Of a DNA stretch of 64,000 nucleotides, positions 45,831 to 54,970 are shown in pieces (the stretch's first letter is position 1; every line of letters begins with the position of its first letter). The notes below the pieces were generated by a model. It did no database searches, had not been told where the DNA came from, and worked only from the letters and a program-made list of their open reading frames with translations. Both the position numbers and the translations under genes were made by a program. The DNA is from Daejeonella rubra (lineage in GTDB: Bacteria > Bacteroidota > Bacteroidia > Sphingobacteriales > Sphingobacteriaceae): positions 62,001 to 126,000 of the forward strand of contig NZ_FNHH01000004.1 in assembly GCF_900103545.1 (NCBI RefSeq). The letters are read 5' to 3'.

Positions 45831-46461
45831 CTAATTTTTGCGAATGATACCATTTGGTATGTTCAAGCCACCAGATAAGCTGAAATGTCATTATTACTGC
45901 CAATAAAGCACCTGCAATAATATCCTCCATGAAATGTTGTGCCAGATAAACTCTGGAAAATGCAGTTAAAGCCGCCACAGGTATAAGTATCCAATGGCTA
46001 TGTTTATAAGGAAGCAGATATGATAAAACAACCGCCAGTGTAAATGCAGAAGCAGTATGTCCGGAAGGAAAGCTATTCCATTCATGCATGGTATAACCAT
46101 CAATTGTACGTATTGGAGTGATATCTTCAAAAAATTTAACCGGTCTTGGGGCATTGAATAATCTCTTGAAAATCTGAACTGCAAGAGAACTGTATGCATA
46201 TGCAAGCGCAGTAAGAACAGCATAGCGGTATTTAAAAAACAGCATTCCTATTATTACAACTATTGTCATCCAGCCATCCCCGAGCCAGGTATTAAGTTTG
46301 AAAAAATGATCAAAAAAAGCAGTATGCTGATTATTTATCAATAAAAACAGATCCTTTTTAGAAAATACCAGCATCAGTGAAAATCCTGTGATCATCAGTA
46401 TCAGAAAAGGGATCAGGAAATATCGCTGTCTATAAAGGATTTCAGAAAGGCTTTTATTCAT
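45805..46461 (-). CDS. PAP2-family membrane phosphatase
   Basis: Integral membrane phosphatase of 218 residues. All three PAP2 signature motifs are present: KRLFNAPRP (KxxxxxxRP), SFPSGHTASAF (PSGH) and SRVYLAQHFMEDII (SRxxxxxHxxxD). Likely substrates are undecaprenyl diphosphate or lipid A phosphates at the periplasmic face. It precedes the GT39 gene with a 26-base overlap, which suggests a joint step in recycling or using polyprenyl-linked intermediates. Confidence 0.9.
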   Translation of the reverse strand: MNKSLSEILYRQRYFLIPFLILMITGFSLMLVFSKKDLFLLINNQHTAFFDHFFKLNTWLGDGWMTIVVIIGMLFFKYRYAVLTALAYAYSSLAVQIFKRLFNAPRPVKFFEDITPIRTIDGYTMHEWNSFPSGHTASAFTLAVVLSYLLPYKHSHWILIPVAALTAFSRVYLAQHFMEDIIAGALLAVIMTFQLIWWLEHTKWYHSQKLDGRLFGKA

Positions 46462-46536
46462 TATTTAGCTTGAATGTGCTTTCAAAACTAAATAATTTTT
46501 ATGTTTGATTCTTAAACCAATCAATATTCAGAGGAT

Positions 46537-48240
46537 ATGTCAATAAACCTGTTTCGAAAAAAATCGATTGAGCTGATTATGAAAGACCGGAAAGCAGGTT
46601 TTTCTGATGCTGAAATTGAGGCTGAAGGATTAAAACGGGTTCTAACCGTAAAGGATCTTACCCTCATGGGTATTGCGGCAGTTATTGGTGCCGGTATCTT
46701 TTCAACGATCGGCAATGCAGCCTTTCAGGGCGGTCCCGGGGTCAGTATCTTATTTGTTATCACTGCTATTACCTGTGGTTTCTCGGCTTTATGTTATGCT
46801 GAATTTGCATCAAGGATTCCTGTTGCGGGCAGTGCTTATACTTATGCTTATGCTTCTTTTGGTGAACTTATTGCCTGGATCATTGGCTGGGACCTATTAA
46901 TGGAATATGCGATTGGTAATATTGCGGTAGCTATTTCATGGAGCGAATACTTTACCAATTTGCTGGAAGGATTCAATATCCATATTCCGGCATATCTAAC
47001 AATGGATTACCTCACAGCATCAAAAGCCCATGCTGAAATGCTCACAGCCGGTACTGACCTTAGCGTGATAAGCGAAAAGGCGAAATTTGCAGCGCAGGCA
47101 TGGGCCACTGCTCCCGGATCCGGTAATTTTAAATTCATTGCAGACATACCGGCACTTGGAATCGTATTTTTAATTACCTATCTGGTGTATATTGGAATCA
47201 GAGAGACAAAGAGAGCAACAAATGCAATGGTCATCCTGAAGGTTGCCGTTGTTATAGGCGTAATAATTCTGGGATTTTTCTATGTTAAACCAGCCAACTG
47301 GGATCCTTTTATGCCTAATGGCTTTGAAGGTATGATGAAGGGTGTATCCGGAGTTTTCTTTGCTTACATTGGCTTTGACGCAATATCAACAACAGCAGAA
47401 GAATGTAAAAACCCACAGCGCGATCTGCCCAAAGGCATGATCTACTCATTGATAATTTGTACGGTATTATATATTCTTGTAGCACTTGTATTAACCGGAA
47501 TGGTAAGTTATAAGGAATTACAGGTAGAAGATCCACTGGCATTTGTATTTAAAAATGTGGGATTAGAAAACATCAGTTATATCATCTCAATAAGTGCCGT
47601 GATTGCCACTGCAAGTGTACTTCTGATCTTTCAGATGGGTCAGCCACGTATCTGGATGAGCATGAGCCGGGATGGACTGTTACCGGCCAAATTTTCAAGC
47701 ATTCACCCTAAATATAAAACTCCATGGTTTGCAACACTGGTAACAGGTGCAGTAGTAGCCATTCCAGCTTTATTTATGAACCTTACTGAGGTAACTGACC
47801 TGACAAGTATAGGTACTTTATTTGCATTTGTGCTGGTATGTGCGGGTGTGCTGCTCCTGCCAAAAGAAGGTGCTGAAGAATCCAAACATAAACGTTTCCG
47901 CATCCCTTATATAAATTCAAAGTTTATTGTGCCCCTACTCTTCATCGGAATCTTTATTGTGTTCAAAGAGCAAATTTTAGCATTATTTGACTACAATGGA
48001 GATTGGCATGTTTACAAAGATAAACTCCCCTATTTCCTGTTTATTCTGGCAGCAATCATCATGTCTGTACTATCATTCATGAAAAATTTATCGCTTATTC
48101 CTGTTTTGGGTATGTTAAGTTGTTTATACCTGATGACAGAACTGGGGTACACCAACTGGCTAAGATTTTTGATCTGGCTTGGATTGGGTCTGATCATATA
48201 CTTTTCCTACTCTTATCATAAGAGTAATCTGAATAAATAA
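46537..48240 (+). CDS. APC superfamily amino acid permease (CAT-like, long form)
   Basis: Amino acid transporter of 567 residues with about 14 helices. The TM1 motif GIAAVIGAGIFSTIG follows a KKSIELIMKD leader like that of the permease at 6111; the two are paralogues. It is about 75 residues longer, mainly from a polar insert near residues 150-200 (ASKAHAEMLTAGTDLSVISEKAKF) and a longer C-terminal hydrophobic part. The cytoplasmic KTPWFATLV and IGFDAISTTAEECKNP segments match the CAT branch. Single gene with a strong hairpin downstream. Confidence 0.9.
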   Translation: MSINLFRKKSIELIMKDRKAGFSDAEIEAEGLKRVLTVKDLTLMGIAAVIGAGIFSTIGNAAFQGGPGVSILFVITAITCGFSALCYAEFASRIPVAGSAYTYAYASFGELIAWIIGWDLLMEYAIGNIAVAISWSEYFTNLLEGFNIHIPAYLTMDYLTASKAHAEMLTAGTDLSVISEKAKFAAQAWATAPGSGNFKFIADIPALGIVFLITYLVYIGIRETKRATNAMVILKVAVVIGVIILGFFYVKPANWDPFMPNGFEGMMKGVSGVFFAYIGFDAISTTAEECKNPQRDLPKGMIYSLIICTVLYILVALVLTGMVSYKELQVEDPLAFVFKNVGLENISYIISISAVIATASVLLIFQMGQPRIWMSMSRDGLLPAKFSSIHPKYKTPWFATLVTGAVVAIPALFMNLTEVTDLTSIGTLFAFVLVCAGVLLLPKEGAEESKHKRFRIPYINSKFIVPLLFIGIFIVFKEQILALFDYNGDWHVYKDKLPYFLFILAAIIMSVLSFMKNLSLIPVLGMLSCLYLMTELGYTNWLRFLIWLGLGLIIYFSYSYHKSNLNK

Positions 48241-48269
48241 AATCAGAGTCTATAATAATTTGTCCCGAT

Positions 48270-48307
48270 AAAATAAGACGATGTAAAATTTTACATCGTC
48301 TTATTTT
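48270..48307. terminator. 19-bp perfect palindrome after APC permease
   Basis: Two perfect complementary 19-base arms meet without a loop, 30 bases after the permease stop, and are followed by TTTTTTGG-like sequence on the plus strand. Probably an intrinsic terminator. The gap up to 48525 otherwise holds only AT-rich sequence. Confidence 0.75.
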
Positions 48308-48525
48308 TTGGAAAAATTTAAAAAGACATTCCAATAAAAACAAATGCTGATTAGTAGGACATTAACAAAATTTAACATTCAGATCGGCACACACATGAAA
48401 AAATTGTTACATTTTTGGATATAAATACTTAATAATAAGTAAAATATCCTGTTATTTTATTCTAAAAATGATCAATATTTTCTTTATGTATAAAATATTT
48501 AACTTTTGATAGAGTAATTAATTTA

Positions 48526-51324
48526 ATGAATAATATGAAAGTATTCACACTGGCAATACTAATTTGTTTCAGTACAATCGTGTCATTTGCGCAAAACAAG
48601 TACACTATAAAAGGATCAGTGCTTGACACGGTCTCGGGGGTTCCATTGGTGAATACAAGCATCGCCATTTTGAATTCCAATGATTCAACCCTTGTCGGAT
48701 TCGGACGAGCAGCAGCCAACGGAGGATTTAATCTGAATAACCTTAAAGCAGGTAAATTCATACTTCTGGTGAGTTACCCGGATTATGCAGATTATGTAGA
48801 AACATTCAGTCTGGATAGTATCAAAGCAGCCCGGGATTTCGGAAAGATCAAAATGATATTAAAAGCCCGCCTGCTGGAAGAGGTAATTGTAAAAGGTACT
48901 GCAGCACAAATGACGATCAAGGGTGATACAACAGAGTTCAATGCTGCAGCATTTAATATAGAGGCCAATTCAAAGGTTGAAGATCTGCTGAAACAGTTGC
49001 CAGGTATACAGGTTGATAAAGACGGTAAGATCACAGCCCATGGTCAGGCGGTAAATAAGGTTTTGGTAGATGGAGAAGAATTCTTTGGAGATGACCCTAC
49101 CCTTGTTACTAAAAATATCCGGGGCGACATGGTCGACAAGGTGCAGCTCTATGATAAGAAAAGCGATCAGGCTACTTTCACCGGAATAGATGATGGCGAA
49201 CGCACCAAAACAATTAATATCAAATTAAAAGAAGGTAAAAAACAGGGTTATTTCGGAAAAGTTGATGGAGGAGCAGGCAATGAAGAATTTTATCAGGGCC
49301 AGGCAATGTTCAATGTGTTTAAGGAGAAACAGAAATTTTCTGCCTATGGCACTATTGCCAATACTGCAAAAACGGGCTTGGGATGGGAAGATAACAGCAA
49401 ATATAGTTCATCCAATGTTCAGGTAATGGAAGGTGGTATGATCATGATATCCGGAGAAGGTGGCAGTGACCTTGATTCCTTTGATGGAAGATTCAATGGA
49501 GAAGGAATCCCAGTTACCAGAAGTGGTGGTCTTCATTATGATACCAAATGGAAGGAAGATAAGTATTCCTTAAACATGAATTATAAAGCGGGTTCGATCA
49601 ACGTTGCAGGAAACAAAAACTCCCTAAACCAGAATAACCTGCCAACTGGAATCATCAATAGTAATTCCGATCAGAATTTCGATAATTCAATGTTCCGGCA
49701 AAAACTGGATGGCATATTTCTGGTTAAGCTTGATACAACATCAGACCTTAAAATCACGATCGACGGAACATTAAAAAACAGTCAGAGCAATAGCAATTTT
49801 CTGGCCTCAGGTTTCAGAGGAAATGGTATATCAATTAACAAAAGTAACCGAAGACTTAGCAATGATGCAGACCAGAAGCTTTTTAATACCAGTGCTTTAT
49901 GGACAAAAAAACTAAAAAAGAAGGGCCGTACCCTATCGCTGACTCTTGGTCAGAAATACGATGATGATGATGCAGCAGGATTTCTAAATTCAGAGAATAG
50001 CTTTTTCAATACACAAGGGGTACTTGACAGCATCCAGTTAATTGACCAATATAAGACCAATGTGAGCAGAAATTCAGGATTTAATTCTAATCTTGCTTAT
50101 ACTGAACCCCTGTCAAAATCCCTTTCTGTCATTCTGAATTACGGCCTAAACCTGAACAATAGCATTGTAGAAAGGAAATCGTTCAATAAATCATCTACAG
50201 GAAAATATGATATTCTGGATAAAGAGTTCAGCAATGATTTTGAGCTTGATCAAACATCAAACCAAACCGGAGCCGTTTTCAATTACAGAAAAAATAAGAA
50301 CATTATTAATTTCGGAACGCGATTAAGTTCAGTAGATTTTAAGCAAACTGACAGAAATACAGGAACAGTTTACCAAAGAGATTTTCTTAACTGGCTACCA
50401 CAGGCATCCTTCAGGCATAATTTTTCAAATCAGAAATCATTTGAAGTACGATACAATGGTTCAACAAACCAGCCAACACTCAATCAGATCCAGCCGATCA
50501 AAGTCAATACTGATCCCTTAAATATTACTTTAGGAAACCCTGATCTTAAACCTTCATTCAGAAGTGGATTTAATGCCTACTATAATTCTTACAAAGTACT
50601 TAGCGACAAGTCAATCTATTTAAGTGGCAGCTATTCATCTACCTATAACGCAATTGTGAACAATACCGTAACAGATGCAGCAGGAAAAAGTACCTATCAA
50701 TCATTTAACCTGGCCGATAAGAACCCGAATAATTTTTATTTCTATGGTGGATATGGAAGAAAGATTCCGGGAACAGAACTTAGAATTGGAATGAATTTAA
50801 ATACTGATGGCAATACTTACTTCAACATGATCAATAATGTATTGAATAAAACACGTTCGAGCAGTTACGGCACCCAGCTAACATTTCAAATGTACAAGCA
50901 GAAAAAAATTGAATTTTATTTCTCCCTTGGTCCGGAATATATAACCAGTGAATCATCCCTGCAAAAACAGATCAATAACAATGGCTGGGGAGCAAACTCG
51001 CAATTTGAATTACAGGTATACTTACCACAAAAGGTAAGGATCCAAACGAGCGCAAATTTCGAATACCAGCAAAAGACTCAATCCTTTGATCAGGACTTTA
51101 ACCGTCTGATCTGGAATACAAATATTTCAAAAAGCTTCCTGAAAGAAGAAAGCCTTAAACTAACACTTAGCGGCAATGATCTGTTGAATCAAAACACTGG
51201 TTTTAACAGAAGGGCAACAAGTAATATGATCATTCAGAATAGCTATACTACTATCAAAAGATATTTCATGTTTTCCCTTTCATATGACCTGAACCATATG
51301 GGTGGAGGCTCACAAAAACAATAA
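48526..51324 (+). CDS. TonB-receptor-like outer-membrane beta-barrel protein
   Basis: A 932-residue outer-membrane protein. A signal peptide (MNNMKVFTLAILICFSTIVSFAQ) precedes a carboxypeptidase-regulatory-like beta-sandwich (about residues 25-110: KGSVLDTVSGVPLVNTSIAI), a plug-like domain (VEDLLKQLPGIQVDKDGKITAHG, about 150-240) and a long barrel. No TonB box is obvious, which is common for this Bacteroidota group. The next gene, four bases downstream, is a GLPGLI protein, a typical partner. The transported substrate is unknown. Confidence 0.85.
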   Translation: MNNMKVFTLAILICFSTIVSFAQNKYTIKGSVLDTVSGVPLVNTSIAILNSNDSTLVGFGRAAANGGFNLNNLKAGKFILLVSYPDYADYVETFSLDSIKAARDFGKIKMILKARLLEEVIVKGTAAQMTIKGDTTEFNAAAFNIEANSKVEDLLKQLPGIQVDKDGKITAHGQAVNKVLVDGEEFFGDDPTLVTKNIRGDMVDKVQLYDKKSDQATFTGIDDGERTKTINIKLKEGKKQGYFGKVDGGAGNEEFYQGQAMFNVFKEKQKFSAYGTIANTAKTGLGWEDNSKYSSSNVQVMEGGMIMISGEGGSDLDSFDGRFNGEGIPVTRSGGLHYDTKWKEDKYSLNMNYKAGSINVAGNKNSLNQNNLPTGIINSNSDQNFDNSMFRQKLDGIFLVKLDTTSDLKITIDGTLKNSQSNSNFLASGFRGNGISINKSNRRLSNDADQKLFNTSALWTKKLKKKGRTLSLTLGQKYDDDDAAGFLNSENSFFNTQGVLDSIQLIDQYKTNVSRNSGFNSNLAYTEPLSKSLSVILNYGLNLNNSIVERKSFNKSSTGKYDILDKEFSNDFELDQTSNQTGAVFNYRKNKNIINFGTRLSSVDFKQTDRNTGTVYQRDFLNWLPQASFRHNFSNQKSFEVRYNGSTNQPTLNQIQPIKVNTDPLNITLGNPDLKPSFRSGFNAYYNSYKVLSDKSIYLSGSYSSTYNAIVNNTVTDAAGKSTYQSFNLADKNPNNFYFYGGYGRKIPGTELRIGMNLNTDGNTYFNMINNVLNKTRSSSYGTQLTFQMYKQKKIEFYFSLGPEYITSESSLQKQINNNGWGANSQFELQVYLPQKVRIQTSANFEYQQKTQSFDQDFNRLIWNTNISKSFLKEESLKLTLSGNDLLNQNTGFNRRATSNMIIQNSYTTIKRYFMFSLSYDLNHMGGGSQKQ

Positions 51325-51328
51325 ACTT

Positions 51329-52108
51329 ATGAAAAATTTAACCCTGCTTTCCATCTTATTATTGACCATTTTATCAGCCCGTTCTGCTCATTGTCAGAAT
51401 GCACGATTCACTACTGAAGGCACAATTGAATTTGAAAAAAGTGTGAACATGCATGCTCAGATCAAAAAATACATCAATAAGGATAATGAAGTTTATTATA
51501 TTCCAGCCTTCGAGCAATTCAAAAAAACTCAAACACAATTCAGAGTATTGAAAAGCACCCTGGTATTCAGTAAAGATAAGACCCTGTTCACACCTGCCCC
51601 TGTTGAAGATGCAGCCCGCAGCTGGTTCAGTGACATTCCTGCATCTACTCAGAATAATATCATCTTTACAAACTTAACTTCCAATACCAGCATTGTCCAG
51701 AAATCTATTTTCGAAGAAACTTTCCTGGTGAGTGACAGTACACGTAAGATCAATTGGAAAATAACTTCAGAAACCCGTGACATTGCAGGATATTCATGCC
51801 GCAGGGCAAATGCCATTATTATGGATTCGATCTATGTAGTTGCTTTCTATACAGATGAGATCCCTGTTTCGGGCGGACCGGAATCATTTACCGGTTTACC
51901 AGGAATGATCCTTGGAGTTGCCCTTCCGCATGAAAACATGAGTTGGTTTGCCAAACTGGTAACGGATAAGCCTATAGCTTCGGGTCTACTTGTGGCACCC
52001 AAAAAAGGAAAAGCAACTGATAATAAAGGCCTGCTGGCTATTCTGACCAAGGTGATGAAAAGCTGGGGAAGCTATGCCCAGCATTCCCTGAAATCATTTC
52101 TATTGTAA
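51329..52108 (+). CDS. GLPGLI-family protein
   Basis: A 259-residue secreted protein named for the motif that reads GLPGMILGV here (about residues 190-198). It has a signal peptide (MKNLTLLSILLLTILSARSAHC). The ORF extends upstream to a GTG inside the barrel gene, but the ATG at 51329 places the signal peptide first. The family is confined to Bacteroidota, is predicted to be periplasmic or surface exposed, and has no known biochemical role, but is recurrently encoded next to TonB-receptor-like barrels, as here. Confidence 0.85.
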   Translation: MKNLTLLSILLLTILSARSAHCQNARFTTEGTIEFEKSVNMHAQIKKYINKDNEVYYIPAFEQFKKTQTQFRVLKSTLVFSKDKTLFTPAPVEDAARSWFSDIPASTQNNIIFTNLTSNTSIVQKSIFEETFLVSDSTRKINWKITSETRDIAGYSCRRANAIIMDSIYVVAFYTDEIPVSGGPESFTGLPGMILGVALPHENMSWFAKLVTDKPIASGLLVAPKKGKATDNKGLLAILTKVMKSWGSYAQHSLKSFLL

Positions 52109-52169
52109 TCTGGAATTGATCCGGTGATATACATTCCTGAGATTCATCAAGGAGTTACGAAATGATAAC

Positions 52170-52206
52170 AACCAAAAAAGACGCGGATAGAGCGTCTTTT
52201 TTGGTT
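52170..52206. terminator. Bidirectional terminator, GLPGLI gene / kup
   Basis: A 15-base perfect stem with a GC-rich tip (GACGC/GCGTC), loop of seven bases, and A6/T6 runs on the arms lies between convergent genes. It should stop transcription in both directions. Confidence 0.88.
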
Positions 52207-52225
52207 TTTGAGATTAAATAAAGAT

Positions 52226-54166
52226 CTATTCCAGGCGGGTTAATTCACTGGTGTCCTGATAAGAGATCATAAGAGGTACCCTTTCAATAGTCACAAAACT
52301 AATATCAAGGCCAAATCCACGTTCTTCAGAAAGTGAAAACTTCTTCAGTATGAAATAATAGTCCATGATAAACTTATCCCTGAAGCTTAAAACATTTGAT
52401 TTGGCCAATACTTTTTCCAATACCACAAATCTGAAATCACCAATGATCTTATATTTATTCAGGGAGGTATATTTACTTGTAATATCGACCTCACCATTTT
52501 TCACCAGCTCTTCCACTACTTTTCTGAACAACACATTGATCTGCTGCTCCACACGGAAACCCAGCTTAAAATCAATCCGAATCAGTTTATTTGGGATTAA
52601 GGCTTCAACCTTATAGTCCCTTGTAAATGGTTCGTCCGTAACATCAACATGAACGAGCCAGTAAACATCTGCCCTCTTTGGCTGCTTCTGAAGAATAGAA
52701 TACATTATTTTTGATTCTATCTCAGAATTAAAGTTTGAACTGGTGAGATAAACCAACTGAGAGGCATATTTAGGTACAGATTCATCCTCGCTTAATTCAG
52801 TTAGAATAGGATAATATGAATCTATCTCAACAAACTTTACAAAGCGGTTTTTAATTTTTCTTGCTGAATACCATGCCCACATGACTGAAAGCAGTAATGA
52901 AGCCAATAATAAAGTAAACCACCCACCATGAAGAAACTTAGCCATATTGGCTACTAAAAATCCTAATTCAATTAGTCCGTAGATCGTTACAAAAATTATA
53001 ATCAGGTAATTAGGGAACTTCTTACGCTTAAGAAAAACAGCTACAAGTATTGTGGTCATCAGGAAGGTAAGGTTTATTGCCAATCCATAGGCACCTTCCA
53101 TATTTTGAGATTCACGGAAAATCAGAACAACAATTATACATCCTACCCACAATAAAATATTGATTGAAGGAACGTATAACTGTCCTTTTTGATTACTTGG
53201 GTAATTAATTTTAACCTTTGGCCACAAATTAAGTCTCACGGCCTCTGATATCAGAGTAAAAGAACCTGAGATCATAGCCTGACTGGCAATGATCGCAGCT
53301 GCGGTAGCAATACTTATTCCGGCAATTAAGAACCACTCCGGCATAATGCTGAAGAATGGATTGTCACCCGGGCTTAAAGTACTTCCCTGATGCTGCCATA
53401 GCCATACACCCTGACCAAAATAGTTCAATAAAAGGCATAACTTAACATATATCCAACTTATCCGGATATTTGATCGTCCGCAATGCCCCAGATCAGAATA
53501 CAGTGCCTCTGCTCCTGTGGTACAAAGAAAGACCGCACCAAGTATAAATAAGGCACTTGGGTTAGTTGATAGTAAAACATAGGCATAGTATGGACTAATT
53601 GCTTTGAGAATTTCAGGAAACTGTGCAAGATAAAAACTGCCCAAAATTGCCATCATGGTGAACCATACAAACATGATCGGGCCAAATGCCTTACCTACGA
53701 TGAAAGTCCCGAACTGCTGTATTAAAAACAGCAGTGAGATGATGACAATTACAATTGGAACCGTTGGAATGTCTTTGTAAAAGATTCTTAATCCCTCTAT
53801 GGCAGCAGAAACTGTAATAGGTGGAGTGATCATCCCATCAGCAAGCAACGCCGATCCACCAACCATAGCTGGAATGACCAGCCATTTCCCCTTTTTCTTA
53901 ACCAAAGAGTAAAGCGATAGTATCCCACCCTCACCTTTATTGTCAGCGCGTAACGTAATTATCACATACTTTATTGTGGTCTGCAAGGTCAGCGTCCAAA
54001 ATATACAGGACAATCCTCCCAAAATAAGGTCAGTCGTTATGATACGGTCTGCAATTATAGCTTTAAATACATATAATGGAGATGTTCCTATATCACCGTA
54101 TATGATACCTAAACTAATCAATAAACCTGCAGCAGATAGCTTGTGGAGATTTTTTATATTTGACAC
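52226..54166 (-). CDS. kup: Kup-type potassium uptake transporter
   Basis: K+ symporter of about 646 residues, with about 12 helices and a C-terminal cytoplasmic domain. Diagnostic segments are LSAAGLLISLGIIYGDIGTSPLYV at the N terminus, EGGILSLYSLV, and ALLADGMITPPITVSAAIEGL. No ATG lies near the N terminus. I use the GTG at 54166 (SNIKNLHKLSAAG) because the TTG at 54187 lies within the promoter's -7 box, upstream of the likely transcript start. Confidence in identity is high; the start is moderate. Confidence 0.93.
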   Translation of the reverse strand: MSNIKNLHKLSAAGLLISLGIIYGDIGTSPLYVFKAIIADRIITTDLILGGLSCIFWTLTLQTTIKYVIITLRADNKGEGGILSLYSLVKKKGKWLVIPAMVGGSALLADGMITPPITVSAAIEGLRIFYKDIPTVPIVIVIISLLFLIQQFGTFIVGKAFGPIMFVWFTMMAILGSFYLAQFPEILKAISPYYAYVLLSTNPSALFILGAVFLCTTGAEALYSDLGHCGRSNIRISWIYVKLCLLLNYFGQGVWLWQHQGSTLSPGDNPFFSIMPEWFLIAGISIATAAAIIASQAMISGSFTLISEAVRLNLWPKVKINYPSNQKGQLYVPSINILLWVGCIIVVLIFRESQNMEGAYGLAINLTFLMTTILVAVFLKRKKFPNYLIIIFVTIYGLIELGFLVANMAKFLHGGWFTLLLASLLLSVMWAWYSARKIKNRFVKFVEIDSYYPILTELSEDESVPKYASQLVYLTSSNFNSEIESKIMYSILQKQPKRADVYWLVHVDVTDEPFTRDYKVEALIPNKLIRIDFKLGFRVEQQINVLFRKVVEELVKNGEVDITSKYTSLNKYKIIGDFRFVVLEKVLAKSNVLSFRDKFIMDYYFILKKFSLSEERGFGLDISFVTIERVPLMISYQDTSELTRLE

Positions 54167-54184
54167 TTCAATTAAATTATGCGA

Positions 54185-54214
54185 CAAAAGTACATCTTAA
54201 AAACAATATCACAA
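54185..54214 (-). promoter_or_regulatory. kup promoter (TTG-N19-TACTTTTG)
   Basis: On the minus strand, TTG (54212-54214) and TACTTTTG (54185-54192) are 19 bases apart, a full match to the Bacteroidota consensus. The transcript should begin near 54180, about 14 bases before the GTG. Confidence 0.7.
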
Positions 54215-54385
54215 CTGTAGAAATAATACATTGATTTTCAATCATTTTTTTTTAAATTTATTCCAACATCTGAAGGTTTTCAGACGTATAAATATTAGTT
54301 TTAGTTAAAATTTGTTAAAAAAGACTCAAAACCCTGTAGGTATATTTTAAAATGCCTTATATTTATTTTTTTATCAGAATTGCGT

Positions 54386-54925
54386 ATGATAAACGTCTAC
54401 CTGCGAATTTTTATTATATCCATAGTGTCAACCATAATAATGGTGGGCAATACCTATGCATATAATTTATCACAGGGTTCCAGGCCAGATACGTCAAAGG
54501 TAAAAGCAAAGGTTTCTACAAAAATAACTGATACCAGGATCAATAAACCAGCCTATTTAAAAAACGGTGTTAAGGTGAATTTCATACCTTTTAAACCTGC
54601 AAAAGACAGCTTTTTTGGAAACACTAAGGTCATGGGTGCTCCAAAACCGGTCGAGAATGACAAGGTATTGAACAATGTCAAAGTATATCCTAACCCGATT
54701 TCTGATCAATTGAATTTAAGCTTTAACATGAGTAAAGATGCTACTGTTACAGTCAAAATAATGGATGTGCTTGGAAATGAGATCACTACTCTGCTTTCTG
54801 AAAGAGTTGCAGCCGGGGATCAGACAAAACCCTTCATCATCGCTTCCCGCATCACCAGCGGGTTCTATTTCATTCGCGTTAGCGTCGGGTCTGAGATCAT
54901 TACAAAACGAATCTCAGTTCTTTAA
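54386..54925 (+). CDS. Small protein with a T9SS type A sorting domain
   Basis: A 179-residue exported protein. Its N terminus (INVYLRIFIISIVSTIIMVGNTYA) is a signal peptide. A basic, low-complexity region of about 65 residues follows (SKVKAKVSTKITDTRINKP), then an 85-residue C-terminal domain: NNVKVYPNPISDQLNLSF, VKIMDVLGNEITTL, and a final ITSGFYFIRVSVGSEIITKRISVL. This is the type IX secretion sorting signal (type A). Almost no cargo domain is present. The ATG at 54386 is preferred over the TTG at 54380. PorT (38648) supplies part of the T9SS context. Confidence 0.85.
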   Translation: MINVYLRIFIISIVSTIIMVGNTYAYNLSQGSRPDTSKVKAKVSTKITDTRINKPAYLKNGVKVNFIPFKPAKDSFFGNTKVMGAPKPVENDKVLNNVKVYPNPISDQLNLSFNMSKDATVTVKIMDVLGNEITTLLSERVAAGDQTKPFIIASRITSGFYFIRVSVGSEIITKRISVL

Positions 54926-54970
54926 TCAAAATTTCATCTTCTTTTTATTCAGTATTTATATATTCGCTGT

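Noticed and set aside
6111..48240. The two CAT-like permeases as a recent duplication or transposition
   Set aside because: They share the leader and core motifs but differ by an insert of about 75 residues and throughout the sequence, so the split is old.
54268..54285. Short hairpin (TCTGAA/TTCAGA) upstream of kup
   Set aside because: Six-base arms in AT-rich DNA are expected by chance, and it lies beyond the kup promoter with no clear role.
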